Assembly (NCBI GenBank): GCA_016839905.1
Contig: JAEOTJ010000248.1
Coordinates: forward strand, 1 to 14,279
Source: Promethearchaeota archaeon
GTDB lineage: Archaea > Asgardarchaeota > Lokiarchaeia > Sigynarchaeales > SOKP01
DNA: 14,279 nucleotides
Direction of reading: 5' to 3'
Of this stretch, positions 5,874 through 13,391 are shown one piece after another (within the stretch, counting starts at the first letter, position 1; every line of letters starts with the position of its first letter). The notes under the pieces were generated by a model that had not been told where the DNA came from, made no database searches, and saw only the letters and a list, made by a program, of their open reading frames with translations. A program made the position numbers and the translations under genes.

Positions 5874-6764
5874 TTAATTATCTTTAATAAATTCTATTAT
5901 AATTTTCGCTAACTCAGGTCCTTTTTCTTCTTGTATAAAGTGGCCTGCACCTCTGACTATTACATGTTTTTGTTCCTTTGCTCCTGGAACAAAGTCTTTC
6001 CAAAGTCTTTCGCCCCCTCTCGTAAGAGGGTCCCCATCACTAAAGGCTGTTAAAAAAGGTTTTTTCCATTTAAAATAGCTATCTAATGCATTTTTATTTG
6101 CTTTATGTTCTGGATCTTTTTTGGATATCGGGATTAAAGAGGGTAGGATCCGCGCGCCAGCTTTATAAGTTTCATCTGGAAATGGAGCTTCATATCCCTT
6201 TAGAACATCTCTTGATAATTTCGTAATAGTTGCACCTTGAATGATTCTACCAATATATAATTTAGTCATATTCTTAGAAAGTTGTACCCATTCCATTAAA
6301 CGTTTTGGTAATCTTTCCTTGCCTGTCGGTAACCCTCCATTAGACAGGACTATTCTACTAAAGCGATCTTGATTCTCAATTGCTAATCTTAATCCTATTA
6401 AAGAACCCCAATCTTGACAAAATAACGTAATATCATTAAGATCAAGTATTAAAAGCCATTTTCTCATCCATTCTACGTGTTTACGGTAAGTATGATCGCT
6501 TTGTTCAGTTGGTTTATCTGATTTTCCAAATCCTACTAAATCTGGTGCTAGAACTCTAAATCCTGCATTTTTTAGAATCGGAATCATATGTCTGTATAAA
6601 AAAGACCATGATGGTTCCCCATGCAGGAGTAATATTATAGGAGCATCTTTAGGTCCCTCATCTACATAATGAATTCTTATTTTATCAACTTGAATATAAT
6701 TTGGTTCAAATGGATAGTCGGGAAGATTTTCAAACCTTTTATCAGGAGTTCGTAATAAATTCAT
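5874..6764 (-). CDS. Haloalkane dehalogenase-like alpha/beta hydrolase
   Basis: 296 residues from the ATG at 6764. The frame could open at a TTG three codons earlier, but MNLLRTPDKRF aligns with the N-terminus of Xanthobacter DhlA (MINAIRTPDQRF). The subfamily I haloalkane dehalogenase pattern is clear: YPFEPNYIQVD, LLLHGEPSWSFLYRHMIP (oxyanion region), APDLVGFGKSDKP, then CQDWGS with nucleophile Asp118 and the halide-contacting Trp119, FSDGDPLTRG with the likely acid Asp245, and GAGHFIQEE with catalytic His275. These enzymes split carbon-halogen bonds with water. I could not locate a counterpart of the second halide-binding Trp of DhlA (Trp175), so dehalogenation is not proven and another hydrolytic substrate is possible. 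It stands alone, with its own AT-rich upstream region and two inverted repeats after the stop. Confidence 0.8.
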   Translation of the reverse strand: MNLLRTPDKRFENLPDYPFEPNYIQVDKIRIHYVDEGPKDAPIILLLHGEPSWSFLYRHMIPILKNAGFRVLAPDLVGFGKSDKPTEQSDHTYRKHVEWMRKWLLILDLNDITLFCQDWGSLIGLRLAIENQDRFSRIVLSNGGLPTGKERLPKRLMEWVQLSKNMTKLYIGRIIQGATITKLSRDVLKGYEAPFPDETYKAGARILPSLIPISKKDPEHKANKNALDSYFKWKKPFLTAFSDGDPLTRGGERLWKDFVPGAKEQKHVIVRGAGHFIQEEKGPELAKIIIEFIKDN

Positions 6765-6860
6765 TTTACTCAATTTTTTATCTCTTTTTTATTAAAATTA
6801 ATTGATTTTATAATATTAATCATATAACTTTTAAATAAAATTTAAAATTCGTTTTATTCT

Positions 6861-6930
6861 ATTCATATTATGCCCAAATCCATTAGAATAAAGCCTTATG
6901 GAATGCAAAGCTTAATAATTTCTTAGAATT
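6861..6930 (+). pseudogene. Relic 4 of the TrpG-type gene (extreme 3' end)
   Basis: From 6876 the + strand reads KSIRIKPYGMQSL followed, after a frame slip, by bases matching the ILKNFLEL end (AATTTCTTAGAATTA at about 6917). This corresponds to ESIKMKPYGMQILKNFLEL of relics 2 and 3. The part before ESI is scrambled. It lies between the dehalogenase promoter region and the end of lysW, antisense to both neighbours. Confidence 0.65.
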
Positions 6931-6993
6931 ATCGCTGTCGAGTTGGACAAAACATAAAAAGCGTATAGGACAAGATAATCCATAGATTTTAGA

Positions 6994-7212
6994 CTACTCT
7001 CTCCATTCTTCTTCATCAAAAACGACAGCTTTGAACTGGATTTTATCATCAGAAACATCTACAATAGTGAAAGGTGCGCCACAATCCTCACATTCAAAAA
7101 CATCGTCTTTTTCTGCATCCTCGATCAGATTATCTGGGAAGTAACAAGCGGAACATTCCAATTTAAACTTACCATCTTCTTTTTCTGTAGACTCATATAT
7201 TTTTTCAGCCAT
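6994..7212 (-). CDS. lysW: LysW-type amino-group carrier protein
   Basis: 72 residues, acidic. In the LysW route of lysine (and, in some archaea, ornithine/arginine) synthesis, the side-chain carboxyl of the C-terminal Glu of this small protein is joined to the amino group of 2-aminoadipate or glutamate, which masks it while later enzymes act. Two CxxC pairs (Cys20/23 and Cys41/44) form the zinc knuckle, and the protein ends DEEEWRE, close to the usual EDWGE tail with the essential last Glu kept but Gly replaced by Arg. The start at 7212 is chosen because GGTGAT (7217-7222) is a ribosome-binding site 4 bases before it; the in-frame ATG at 7224 overlaps that site. It follows lysX and lysZ on the same strand, as in known clusters. 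Confidence 0.85.
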   Translation of the reverse strand: MAEKIYESTEKEDGKFKLECSACYFPDNLIEDAEKDDVFECEDCGAPFTIVDVSDDKIQFKAVVFDEEEWRE

Positions 7213-7216
7213 AAAT

Positions 7217-7252
7217 ATCACCATTATTAATTTATAATAAAATTATTATAAG
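7217..7252 (-). promoter_or_regulatory. lysW promoter and ribosome-binding site
   Basis: On the minus strand CTTATAATAA (7243-7252) lies 31-40 bases before the lysW ATG and resembles the TATA boxes of the + strand genes in this window. GGTGAT (7217-7222) follows. lysW may therefore be transcribed on its own as well as from upstream; high lysW output would suit a stoichiometric carrier. Confidence 0.45.
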
Positions 7253-7296
7253 TTTTCGTTCTTATTATTGTTTTTTATTTTTAAGGGTAATTAATA

Positions 7297-8106
7297 TTAA
7301 TCAGTTATTATCGTGCAATTCTCATTATTAAGAGCTTTAAGGATTGGATTCTCTCGTAGACCAGAAGCGATAATTACTTGTTTAATTCCTTCACTAGCAG
7401 ATTTTAAGGCGACAATAACTTTGGTTTTCATACCACCAGATACATTTTCAAGGATTGATTCTGCACTCTGATTATTAATATGATTAATTAGTTTTTTATT
7501 ATTATCTAAAACACCATCTACATCAGTTAATAGTATTAGTTTATCGGATTTAGTCACCACTGCGATTGCATCAGATATTCTATCACTATCACAACCAACA
7601 ATCTCATTATCTTTGCTGATAGCGACGGAGGCTATAACAGGAATGTAATTGTTATTCCAGAGAGTTTCAATTAATTGAACATTAAGTTCAGAAGGTTTTC
7701 CAGTGTAATTATCTTTGAGTTTTTTTTTCCCTTCAAGAGTTACCATTGCTTTCTTAAATCTATCGGCAATAATAAGGCCCCCATCAACACCCGAAATACC
7801 GACAGCAGGAAGTTCATTCACAATCATTTCTTTTACAATTCGTTTATTATTTAGACCAGCAACTACCATTAAATAAATATCTCTAGTTTCTTCATCTATA
7901 TAACGAGCCTTATATCCTTTTTTAGAGTAAGTAAAAATCTGGGGCTTACCCATTCTTTCCGCCACATCTGTAACTATGTCAGCTCCAGCATGACACAAAA
8001 TAATCTTTTTATTTTCCGCATGTAATTCCAATAGATCTGAAATTACAAAATTTAAGTTTTCCTTTAGTAAATCCCCACCTATCTTAATAACTATCTTTTC
8101 TGACAT
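7297..8106 (-). CDS. lysZ: LysW-aminoadipate/glutamate kinase LysZ
   Basis: 269 residues, the usual length for LysZ, a member of the amino-acid kinase (ArgB-like) family. It phosphorylates the free carboxyl of the aminoadipate or glutamate held on LysW, preparing it for reduction by LysY. Visible motifs are KIGGDLL (8-14, ATP phosphate binding), HAGADIV (39-45, where the family usually has HGGG), ARYIDEET (67-74, compare SRYTDEET in LysZ), GISGVDGG (103-110), CDSDRISDA (172-180), LLTDVDGVL (192-200) and GGMKTKV (224-230). It lies between lysX (114-base gap) and lysW (84-base gap). GGATG about 12 bases before the ATG is a weak ribosome-binding site, and an AATATAT element at about 8131-8137 may be its promoter. 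No lysY follows, so the reductase must be encoded elsewhere. Confidence 0.88.
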   Translation of the reverse strand: MSEKIVIKIGGDLLKENLNFVISDLLELHAENKKIILCHAGADIVTDVAERMGKPQIFTYSKKGYKARYIDEETRDIYLMVVAGLNNKRIVKEMIVNELPAVGISGVDGGLIIADRFKKAMVTLEGKKKLKDNYTGKPSELNVQLIETLWNNNYIPVIASVAISKDNEIVGCDSDRISDAIAVVTKSDKLILLTDVDGVLDNNKKLINHINNQSAESILENVSGGMKTKVIVALKSASEGIKQVIIASGLRENPILKALNNENCTIITD

Positions 8107-8220
8107 AGTCTTAACATCCTTAATTGCATAATATATTTTGAAATTTTAGAGTGTTTTTATTATTTTTTTTATTTTAAGGTTTAAATAATAAAAATCCAGC
8201 GTGGTACTATTTTTGTAAGA

Positions 8221-9369
8221 TCAGAATATATTACTAACAGCACATTCTACTATTCCCCGGGCTACTTTTCCTTCGCTAAATACATGCGTTAGATCTCCAA
8301 AATCGATTGTAGCATTAGCTTCACTCGCAAAGAGTTCTGCCTTGCTAGTTCCCTCAATAAGCACACTTCTTAATTCATGATAGACATCAAGATTCATATA
8401 TCTGTCCATATCTGAATGGAACTTTTTATCTTTTGCCTCAAAATCCACTTTAAATTGTTTTTTCATATGAGTTAATTTAAATTCTTTTGAATTCTTTAAT
8501 TGATTTGCATAACTTCTTATCTTGTTTTTTAGTTCCATATCATCGGAATTAACTATTATATCAATCCCTAATAATATGCCTCGATCTTTTATATTATCCA
8601 ATAAAGTGGCTCCATCTAGCACAGACTGGCACATTTTAAATGCCAATGATTTTATCCTATCAGTGATCTCAAATTTAACCGAAGGGTTACCTTGGGAGGT
8701 GTTGGCTACTATATGTTCCCTCAAGGGGATTCTAAATAATGCGGCAAATATTTCTAAAGGCGAGCCCTTTTTTTTCCCAACCACTACTCTTATATCTGCA
8801 ATATGAGACTTGTATTCTTGAACATATAATCCCCAAGGATTTGCAAGAATTCTCATATCATTATATAAATATTCATCTAATTCTTTTTGGGTTTTAAGAA
8901 AAGTTACCTTCCAACCACGACCACCCCCAGTTGGTTTTATTACAACTGGGTAATCAAACTGGATTTCAATCTTATTTAAAATAGATTTTCTAATATTTTT
9001 AACTCTCAATCTTGGGTAATTAGTGATTGGAATCCAGATTGTCGGTGTCGTCTGAATCTTAGTTGCTTCAAAGCATGCATTAGTCAATGCTTTATTATCA
9101 CATATATTTGTTACAGAGGGATTATTAAATAATTCATATCCATTGAATGTTAGCATCGGTTGAATAAAATTTACCTGAGACATTAAGCCTAATCGGTTAA
9201 TAATGACTGAGTCTTTTTTATAATTCTTTATAGGTTTCAGTAAAGACCAACCAGCATCTTCCACAGAATATATTTGATGGGAATATCCTAAATCCTCTGA
9301 AGCTTGTTCAATTCTTTTAATTTCTAACCAATCACTTCTATATCCCGACAATATTATTATATCCGGCAT
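8221..9369 (-). CDS. lysX: LysX-like ATP-grasp ligase joining an amino acid to LysW, with unusual insertions
   Basis: 382 residues from the ATG at 9369. The frame is open to 9423, but a TATA box (9404-9416) lies inside those extra codons. LysX uses ATP to link the amino group of 2-aminoadipate or glutamate to the C-terminal Glu of LysW. ATP-grasp features: NRLGLMSQ (58-65), the NNPSVTNICDNKALT segment (82-96), VVIKPTGGGRGWKV (142-155), YVQEYKSHIADIRVVV (182-197), FRIPLREHIVANTSQG (212-227), LLGIDII with metal ligand Asp270, and EANATIDFGD with ligands Glu350 and Asn352. Standard LysX is about 270-290 residues. Here about 70 charged residues (276-347) sit between the two metal-ligand motifs, and another 20 or so near 115-138. 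The terminal NEVNHTPEF motif of LysX is also changed. Linkage to lysZ and lysW supports the role; the amino-acid substrate is uncertain. Confidence 0.75.
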   Translation of the reverse strand: MPDIIILSGYRSDWLEIKRIEQASEDLGYSHQIYSVEDAGWSLLKPIKNYKKDSVIINRLGLMSQVNFIQPMLTFNGYELFNNPSVTNICDNKALTNACFEATKIQTTPTIWIPITNYPRLRVKNIRKSILNKIEIQFDYPVVIKPTGGGRGWKVTFLKTQKELDEYLYNDMRILANPWGLYVQEYKSHIADIRVVVGKKKGSPLEIFAALFRIPLREHIVANTSQGNPSVKFEITDRIKSLAFKMCQSVLDGATLLDNIKDRGILLGIDIIVNSDDMELKNKIRSYANQLKNSKEFKLTHMKKQFKVDFEAKDKKFHSDMDRYMNLDVYHELRSVLIEGTSKAELFASEANATIDFGDLTHVFSEGKVARGIVECAVSNIF

Positions 9370-9403
9370 ATTGGTTGTTGTAATCTTTATTTTATTTCGT
9401 GTG

Positions 9404-9416
9404 TATTTATATATAA
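9404..9416 (-). promoter_or_regulatory. TATA box of lysX, which decides the start codon
   Basis: On the minus strand TTATATATAAATA is 35-47 bases before the ATG at 9369. Transcription starting about 25 bases downstream would begin after the ATG at 9423, so the earlier in-frame ATG could not be used. Confidence 0.5.
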
Positions 9417-9448
9417 TAGACATTAACTAAAGAAATTTATGAAATAAA

Positions 9449-9507
9449 GAATCATATAAATGAAGTTTAATGGAATGAAAATATTAGAAACGTTAATTGC
9501 ATTTTAA
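9449..9507 (+). pseudogene. Relic 7 of the TrpG-type gene, in the divergent lysX/flavodoxin gap
   Basis: From 9460 the + strand reads MKFNGMKILETLIAF followed by TAA at 9505-9507, matching KMKPHGMKILKNFLEL-stop of the other relics. The preceding GAATCATATAA corresponds to GAATCCATCAA (ESIK) with a base lost. This is the shortest recognisable form and could be chance, but the length, spacing and stop position agree with the family. Confidence 0.55.
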
Positions 9508-9542
9508 AATGATACATTTAAAATCCAGATTTCTTAAAATGC

Positions 9543-9554
9543 TTATAATTAAAA
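9543..9554 (+). promoter_or_regulatory. Promoter of the flavodoxin gene
   Basis: TTATAATTAAAA lies 27-38 bases before the ATG at 9581. The same string occurs before the genes at 13680 and 14193. No ribosome-binding site is present, suggesting a leaderless transcript. Confidence 0.55.
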
Positions 9555-9580
9555 GATAGAATAATTTTTATTGCATAATT

Positions 9581-10126
9581 ATGAAAAAAGTGCTTATACT
9601 ATTCGGAAGCCGCTATGGAACAGCTAAAGATACTTCAGAAAAACTCCGTGATATCTTGGTAAAAAAACAGATTGAGGTTAGTCTAATAAACATTAATGAG
9701 GAAGAACCTTCCTTAAGTGGTTTTAATGGAGTTCTTATAGGGACAGGAATAAAAATTTCAATGTGGACCAAAAAAATTAAAAAATTCATAAAGAAACATA
9801 AAAATGAACTTGATAGTAGGAAATTCAAATTTGGATTTTTCGTAAACTGTGGTACGGCTTCTGAGAAAAAGAAAATTAATGAGGCAAAAGAAAACTACAT
9901 CGATAAGAAAATGCAAAAGATTGGACTAAGCTACGACATAGCTGACGCTTTTGGGGCAATTTACGATTTTTCCGAAACTTCTGCTTTGAGCAATATGTTA
10001 AAAAAAATGATAAAAACAGGTTTAATAAATGATGAAGGTTGGGAAAAAGTAGATGATATTTTATATGATCTTAGAGATATAGATCAAATAAAGAAATTTG
10101 TCGAAGATTTCTCAGCACTACTCTAA
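9581..10126 (+). CDS. Flavodoxin-domain protein, HemG-like
   Basis: 181 residues, one flavodoxin fold. The FMN phosphate loop is FGSRYGTAKDTSEKL (8-22), where classical flavodoxins have T/S-x-T-G-N-T. The second loop GVLIGTGIKISMWTKKIKKF and the strand FGFFVNCGTASEKKK match the Flavodoxin_5/HemG family, whose best-known member is E. coli protoporphyrinogen oxidase HemG, also 181 residues. HemG passes electrons from protoporphyrinogen to quinones, but related proteins in archaea act as general electron carriers and no haem gene is near. It therefore probably binds FMN and moves electrons, with the partner unknown. It is transcribed away from lysX and towards the ABC transporter ATPase gene, and a trpG-like relic follows its stop. 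The Lys-rich surface and plain codon use match its neighbours. Confidence 0.75.
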   Translation: MKKVLILFGSRYGTAKDTSEKLRDILVKKQIEVSLININEEEPSLSGFNGVLIGTGIKISMWTKKIKKFIKKHKNELDSRKFKFGFFVNCGTASEKKKINEAKENYIDKKMQKIGLSYDIADAFGAIYDFSETSALSNMLKKMIKTGLINDEGWEKVDDILYDLRDIDQIKKFVEDFSALL

Positions 10127-10142
10127 ATATAAGGATTTTATT

Positions 10143-10178
10143 ATTGAAGGGCTCCAATTCCATCTGAATCCAAAATTC
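10143..10178 (+). pseudogene. Relic 5 of the TrpG-type gene
   Basis: Seventeen bases after the flavodoxin stop the + strand reads IEGLQFH, then, after loss of bases, ESK. This matches VEGLQFHPESIK in relic 1 and EGVQFHPES of TrpG proteins. It is only about 36 bases long and lies between two convergent genes. Confidence 0.6.
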
Positions 10179-10182
10179 TATT

Positions 10183-10926
10183 TTATAAAACTATTGCTTT
10201 TTTGGAAAGAATAACATTATTAGTAGGGGATTTCACGCCATTAAGAACTCCATCTTCCATTTGTATGATTCTATCAGCACAGAACCTAAGTCTATCATCA
10301 TGAGTTGCGACAATGATTGATTTATTTCTTTCTATAGCAATTTTCCGAAAGTAATTTCCAATGATTTTGCCATTCTCAGAATCAAGATTTCCTGTAGGTT
10401 CATCAGCTAAAATCACATCTGGATCATTAATAAGCGCTCTTGCAATAGCAACACGCTGTAATTCTCCACCACTAAGTGTTTTAATATCTGCTTTTAGACG
10501 ATGTCCCATATTGAATAACTCCAACATTTCAATGCATTTTTGTTTATAACCGCTCCTGAAATTTTTCGGAATTTTTCCCACTTTAGCCATAATTTCCACG
10601 TTTTGAATAACATTCAACGATGGGATTAGATTAAATGATTGAAAGATAAAACCAATATTTTCCCTACGAGTTTTTGTAAGTATTTGTTGTTTTGATTCAT
10701 GATTTAAAATCTTATTAGTAAAGTAAATATTCCCACTCGTTGGACGTAATAAAAGCCCCATTACAGATAATAAAGTAGTTTTACCCGCACCACTTGGACC
10801 CATTACTATTATTACTTCTCCAGACTTAACTGTAAAATTGACATTCTTTATGGCTTCGACGGTAGTATCTCCTTTTCCGAATATCTTATTGACATTATTC
10901 AATTTCATTACATAATTTTTATTCAT
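10183..10926 (-). CDS. ABC transporter ATPase, MacB/LolD type
   Basis: 247 residues from the ATG at 10926. It supplies energy for the two FtsX/MacB-type permeases encoded just upstream. All ABC motifs are intact: Walker A GPSGAGKTT (43-51), Q-loop Gln96 in FIFQSFN, signature LSGGELQRVAIARAL (151-165), Walker B VILADE (171-176), the D-loop GNLD and the switch His209 in VATHD. The MGLLLRPTSG segment is typical of the LolD/MacB/FtsE branch. Start: the frame is open to 10989, but GAGG (10936-10939) is a ribosome-binding site 9 bases before the ATG at 10926, and the extra codons look like a permease N-terminus. This family exports lipoproteins, peptides or drugs, or acts mechanically. No fusion protein or outer component is visible, so the substrate is unknown. 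Confidence 0.88.
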   Translation of the reverse strand: MNKNYVMKLNNVNKIFGKGDTTVEAIKNVNFTVKSGEVIIVMGPSGAGKTTLLSVMGLLLRPTSGNIYFTNKILNHESKQQILTKTRRENIGFIFQSFNLIPSLNVIQNVEIMAKVGKIPKNFRSGYKQKCIEMLELFNMGHRLKADIKTLSGGELQRVAIARALINDPDVILADEPTGNLDSENGKIIGNYFRKIAIERNKSIIVATHDDRLRFCADRIIQMEDGVLNGVKSPTNNVILSKKAIVL

Positions 10927-10989
10927 TATTTTATTCCTCAATAAATTTTTCAGTGTTAAATCAAAAATATCATTACTAATATTAAACAT
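10927..10989 (-). pseudogene. Possible relic of a third permease N-terminus fused ahead of the ATPase
   Basis: The 21 codons before the ATPase start read MFNISNDIFDLTLKNLLRNK plus Ile. DLTLKNLLRNKI is the way MacB/FtsX-type permeases usually begin, just before their first membrane helix; the two permeases here begin MVNITLKDLTYHKGK and MVNVTFKDLFHEKTK. This suggests that a deletion joined the start of a lost permease gene to the ATPase gene. A real N-terminal extension of the ATPase is less likely because a ribosome-binding site lies at its end. Confidence 0.45.
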
Positions 10990-10993
10990 TTAG

Positions 10994-11010
10994 AGAGACC
11001 AATTTTTATG
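10994..11010 (-). promoter_or_regulatory. 17-base element shared with the permease promoter region (copy A)
   Basis: The + strand reads AGAGACCAATTTTTATG here and AGAGACCAATATTTATG at 13392-13408. Both lie on the upstream side of a minus-strand gene of the same transporter. On the coding strand it reads CATAAAAATTGGTCTCT, which contains a TATA-like start. Confidence 0.45.
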
Positions 11011-11054
11011 TATTCCATTTAAAAAAAAGAATAGAATTTAGTTTAAACTTAAAA

Positions 11055-11078
11055 AAATAATAAATAGAAAAATAAATA
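11055..11078 (-). terminator. T-rich tract after the second permease gene
   Basis: On the minus strand, just after the stop codon at 11086, there is a run of eight T followed by further T clusters. This is the pattern of archaeal factor-independent termination, so the ATPase may have its own promoter. Confidence 0.35.
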
Positions 11079-11085
11079 AAAAAAA

Positions 11086-12201
11086 TTAACGTCGAAAGAC
11101 TATTGCAGGATCTATTTTATGTACTTTTCGAATTGAAATATATGCACATAGGAAACTTGTTCCAAGCATTAATATATAAAGCATTATCGAAAAGTTAAAG
11201 TCCACCGCAATCTGCATTGCTCCTCCACCAGTCTCTCCCATCATCATTGTCATTATGGTTCCTAATATGAAACCAATTGTCATTAGAATGAAGACTTGTC
11301 CAAACATCATCTTGTTTATTAGACTTTTATCAGCTCCGATTGCTTTTAAAGTTCCGAATTGAGGTATTTTCTCCATTACACTCTGATAGACGGTTGTTGA
11401 AATAATAATTAATCCTACAGCAAATCCTAATCCGGCCATTAGGAAAAGAAGCATTCCAACACCCATTTTATTCATGATAAAATCATCAGTATTATTCTCA
11501 ATTTCCTCGGGAAGATATACAGAGATATGAGCAATATTCTTAGTATCCTCTTTAAAATCCTCGAAACTATACCCTGCTTCGAATTTGATACCCATACATG
11601 TACTAAAATTCCCCGCCCAAGGAATTAATTTCCTTGCTGTCTCTAATGAAGTCCAAGCATAAGGTGTACCCATGAGAATTCCTCCTGATGTAAAGCCCAC
11701 AATATTATATTCGACCATATTACCAATATTTATCTTATCTCCTTTTTTCAAGTCTGGAAAGGTGTTTTTTATTGATTCATCAATTATAATCGTATTCTCT
11801 CCTTCTAACATATCTCTATAATCTCCAGGAACTGTATCCCAAGGAATAATACAACTCTCTAAATCAAAACCTACGATCTGGATCCCTTTTACACTATTTT
11901 CACCTTCGATCATACCATTAAGGAAAACCACCCTATCTATATCCTTAACTCCATCGATGTTTCTAATTTCCTCATATGAAGTATCATTAATTATCCCAAA
12001 TGCCAATAATGTGTCCATATCTTCAGCAGTTACCCAAGCTTCATGTCCATATTCACTTGCTATTCTGGAATATTCCCGAATTGAACCAAAATACATCCCA
12101 AAACTAAATTGAACTAAAAAAACACTTGAAATTAGACCAATAATAACTAAAATTAATTTACCTTTGTGGTATGTGAGATCTTTCAAAGTTATATTTACCA
12201 T
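11086..12201 (-). CDS. ABC transporter permease, FtsX/MacB type (second of the pair)
   Basis: 371 residues with the four-helix layout of this family: helix 1 at 15-38, a large extracytoplasmic domain at about 40-243, then helices at 247-272, 300-321 and 338-357. Family landmarks are EKIPQFGTLKAIGA (277-290), the coupling loop that contacts the ATPase, and the end RKVHKIDPAIVFRR. The start at 12201 is fixed by GGAGG (12209-12213), 7 bases before the ATG, directly after the stop of the first permease gene; only 12 bases separate them, so the two are co-transcribed and probably form a heterodimer. The N-terminus MVNITLKDL and C-terminus DPAIVFR match the other permease, so the pair arose by duplication. 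The transported substrate cannot be read from the sequence. Confidence 0.85.
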   Translation of the reverse strand: MVNITLKDLTYHKGKLILVIIGLISSVFLVQFSFGMYFGSIREYSRIASEYGHEAWVTAEDMDTLLAFGIINDTSYEEIRNIDGVKDIDRVVFLNGMIEGENSVKGIQIVGFDLESCIIPWDTVPGDYRDMLEGENTIIIDESIKNTFPDLKKGDKINIGNMVEYNIVGFTSGGILMGTPYAWTSLETARKLIPWAGNFSTCMGIKFEAGYSFEDFKEDTKNIAHISVYLPEEIENNTDDFIMNKMGVGMLLFLMAGLGFAVGLIIISTTVYQSVMEKIPQFGTLKAIGADKSLINKMMFGQVFILMTIGFILGTIMTMMMGETGGGAMQIAVDFNFSIMLYILMLGTSFLCAYISIRKVHKIDPAIVFRR

Positions 12202-12208
12202 TTTTTTT

Positions 12209-12213
12209 CCTCC
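12209..12213 (-). promoter_or_regulatory. Strong ribosome-binding site between the two permease genes
   Basis: GGAGG on the minus strand directly follows the TGA of the first permease and precedes the ATG of the second by 7 bases. It is the clearest Shine-Dalgarno site in the window, as expected for an internal gene of an operon in an organism whose first genes are often leaderless. Confidence 0.7.
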
Positions 12214-13326
12214 TCATGCTCTAAAAATTATTGCTGGATCTGTTTTTTTAACCTTCCTCATAGAAAAAACCGCACTAAGCATCCCTAGCATTAAAGATAA
12301 ACCATATGTAATAAACGCCCAAGGGATGCTAACACTAAGACCATAAACAGATATATTGTTTATTAATGGCTGCAATAGAATGGCTCCAATAGTTCCAAAT
12401 AATGTGCTTAAAGTAATGAAAATTAACACTTGTCCCAAAAAAATTGAGTTAATGAATCTCTGACTCGCTCCTTGAGCTTTAAAAGTTACTAATTGTGGTG
12501 TTTTTTCAATGACTGTCGAAAACATCGATGTGGCTATAATGATCATGGTAACCATATAACCTATAATAACCATCATGATGATGGAGCTCCCCATATTACT
12601 CATAACTTGATTTTGCTGATATTCAATTAGTTCCTGATCATTTATGATATTAATTTCCTCACTATTTAAATCGGATTCAAGATCTTTTGAATTATAGCCA
12701 TCTTCTAAATCTATTGCTAAAATAGTGCTTGCATTTTGATTCTCTGTATGGGTGAGGAGTTTTGCAGTATTAATTGAGACCCAAGCAATTGGATTCCCCC
12801 AAAGTTTAGCATTTTCACAGAATCCAACGATTTCCACTTTCTGATCCGTTCCCGTATCAATTTTATCTCCAATGTTTATATCAGGTATGAATCTTTTTAC
12901 AGACATATCTATTATAGTAGTGTAATTTTCAGCTAAACATCTATCTCTAACATTAGACTCCCAAGGTTCAATACCACCTGAAATGTCATATCCAATTAAA
13001 CAGACGCCCACTATTTCAGTGTTCACTTTAAAACCAATCCTTTCAATTACAAGCTTTTCTACGTTTTTAACTTCATGGATATTATTAATTTCAATGTATA
13101 ATTCATCTGATACTATACCCCCTTCAAAAATCCCATTTCTATTTTTTTGCATAATATAAGCATCAAATTGTGGATTTTCTATTGCAAAACGATTATTTTC
13201 TTCTATTGCACAGTTAATCATGCCAATTCCGAAATTTACCATTAATATACTCATGGTAAGTCCAGTCAGAACGAGAAAGAATTTTGTTTTTTCATGAAAA
13301 AGATCTTTAAATGTAACATTTACCAT
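12214..13326 (-). CDS. ABC transporter permease, FtsX/MacB type (first of the pair)
   Basis: 370 residues; first gene of the transporter operon. Helix 1 is at 16-38, the extracytoplasmic domain at about 40-243, and helices follow at 247-270, 297-319 and 334-355. The loop EKTPQLVTFKAQGA (274-287) corresponds to the EIG-LKAIGA coupling loop of MacB/FtsX proteins, and it ends MRKVKKTDPAIIFRA. It begins MVNVTFKDLF, like its downstream partner. There is no strong ribosome-binding site, and a TATA-like run (AAATATATAAAAT on the minus strand, near 13338-13350) lies close to the ATG, fitting a short-leader mRNA. It resembles the second permease along its whole length but is clearly diverged, so the two halves of the transporter are not interchangeable. 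Confidence 0.85.
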   Translation of the reverse strand: MVNVTFKDLFHEKTKFFLVLTGLTMSILMVNFGIGMINCAIEENNRFAIENPQFDAYIMQKNRNGIFEGGIVSDELYIEINNIHEVKNVEKLVIERIGFKVNTEIVGVCLIGYDISGGIEPWESNVRDRCLAENYTTIIDMSVKRFIPDINIGDKIDTGTDQKVEIVGFCENAKLWGNPIAWVSINTAKLLTHTENQNASTILAIDLEDGYNSKDLESDLNSEEINIINDQELIEYQQNQVMSNMGSSIIMMVIIGYMVTMIIIATSMFSTVIEKTPQLVTFKAQGASQRFINSIFLGQVLIFITLSTLFGTIGAILLQPLINNISVYGLSVSIPWAFITYGLSLMLGMLSAVFSMRKVKKTDPAIIFRA

Positions 13327-13391
13327 TTTATATTACCAATTTTATATATTTAATTAGATAAAAAATAGAAAATATTGTATTAATTGCTTTT

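Noticed and set aside
8522..8806. Plus-strand open frame opposite lysX
   Set aside because: Shadow of the ATP-grasp coding region, including its insertion; no independent support.
9613..9828. Minus-strand open frame opposite the flavodoxin gene
   Set aside because: Shadow frame; the + strand encodes a complete flavodoxin fold.
10361..10549. Plus-strand open frame opposite the ABC ATPase
   Set aside because: Shadow of the signature/Walker B region of the ATPase.
12164..12346. Plus-strand open frame spanning the junction of the two permease genes
   Set aside because: Antisense to both permeases and to the GGAGG ribosome-binding site between them.
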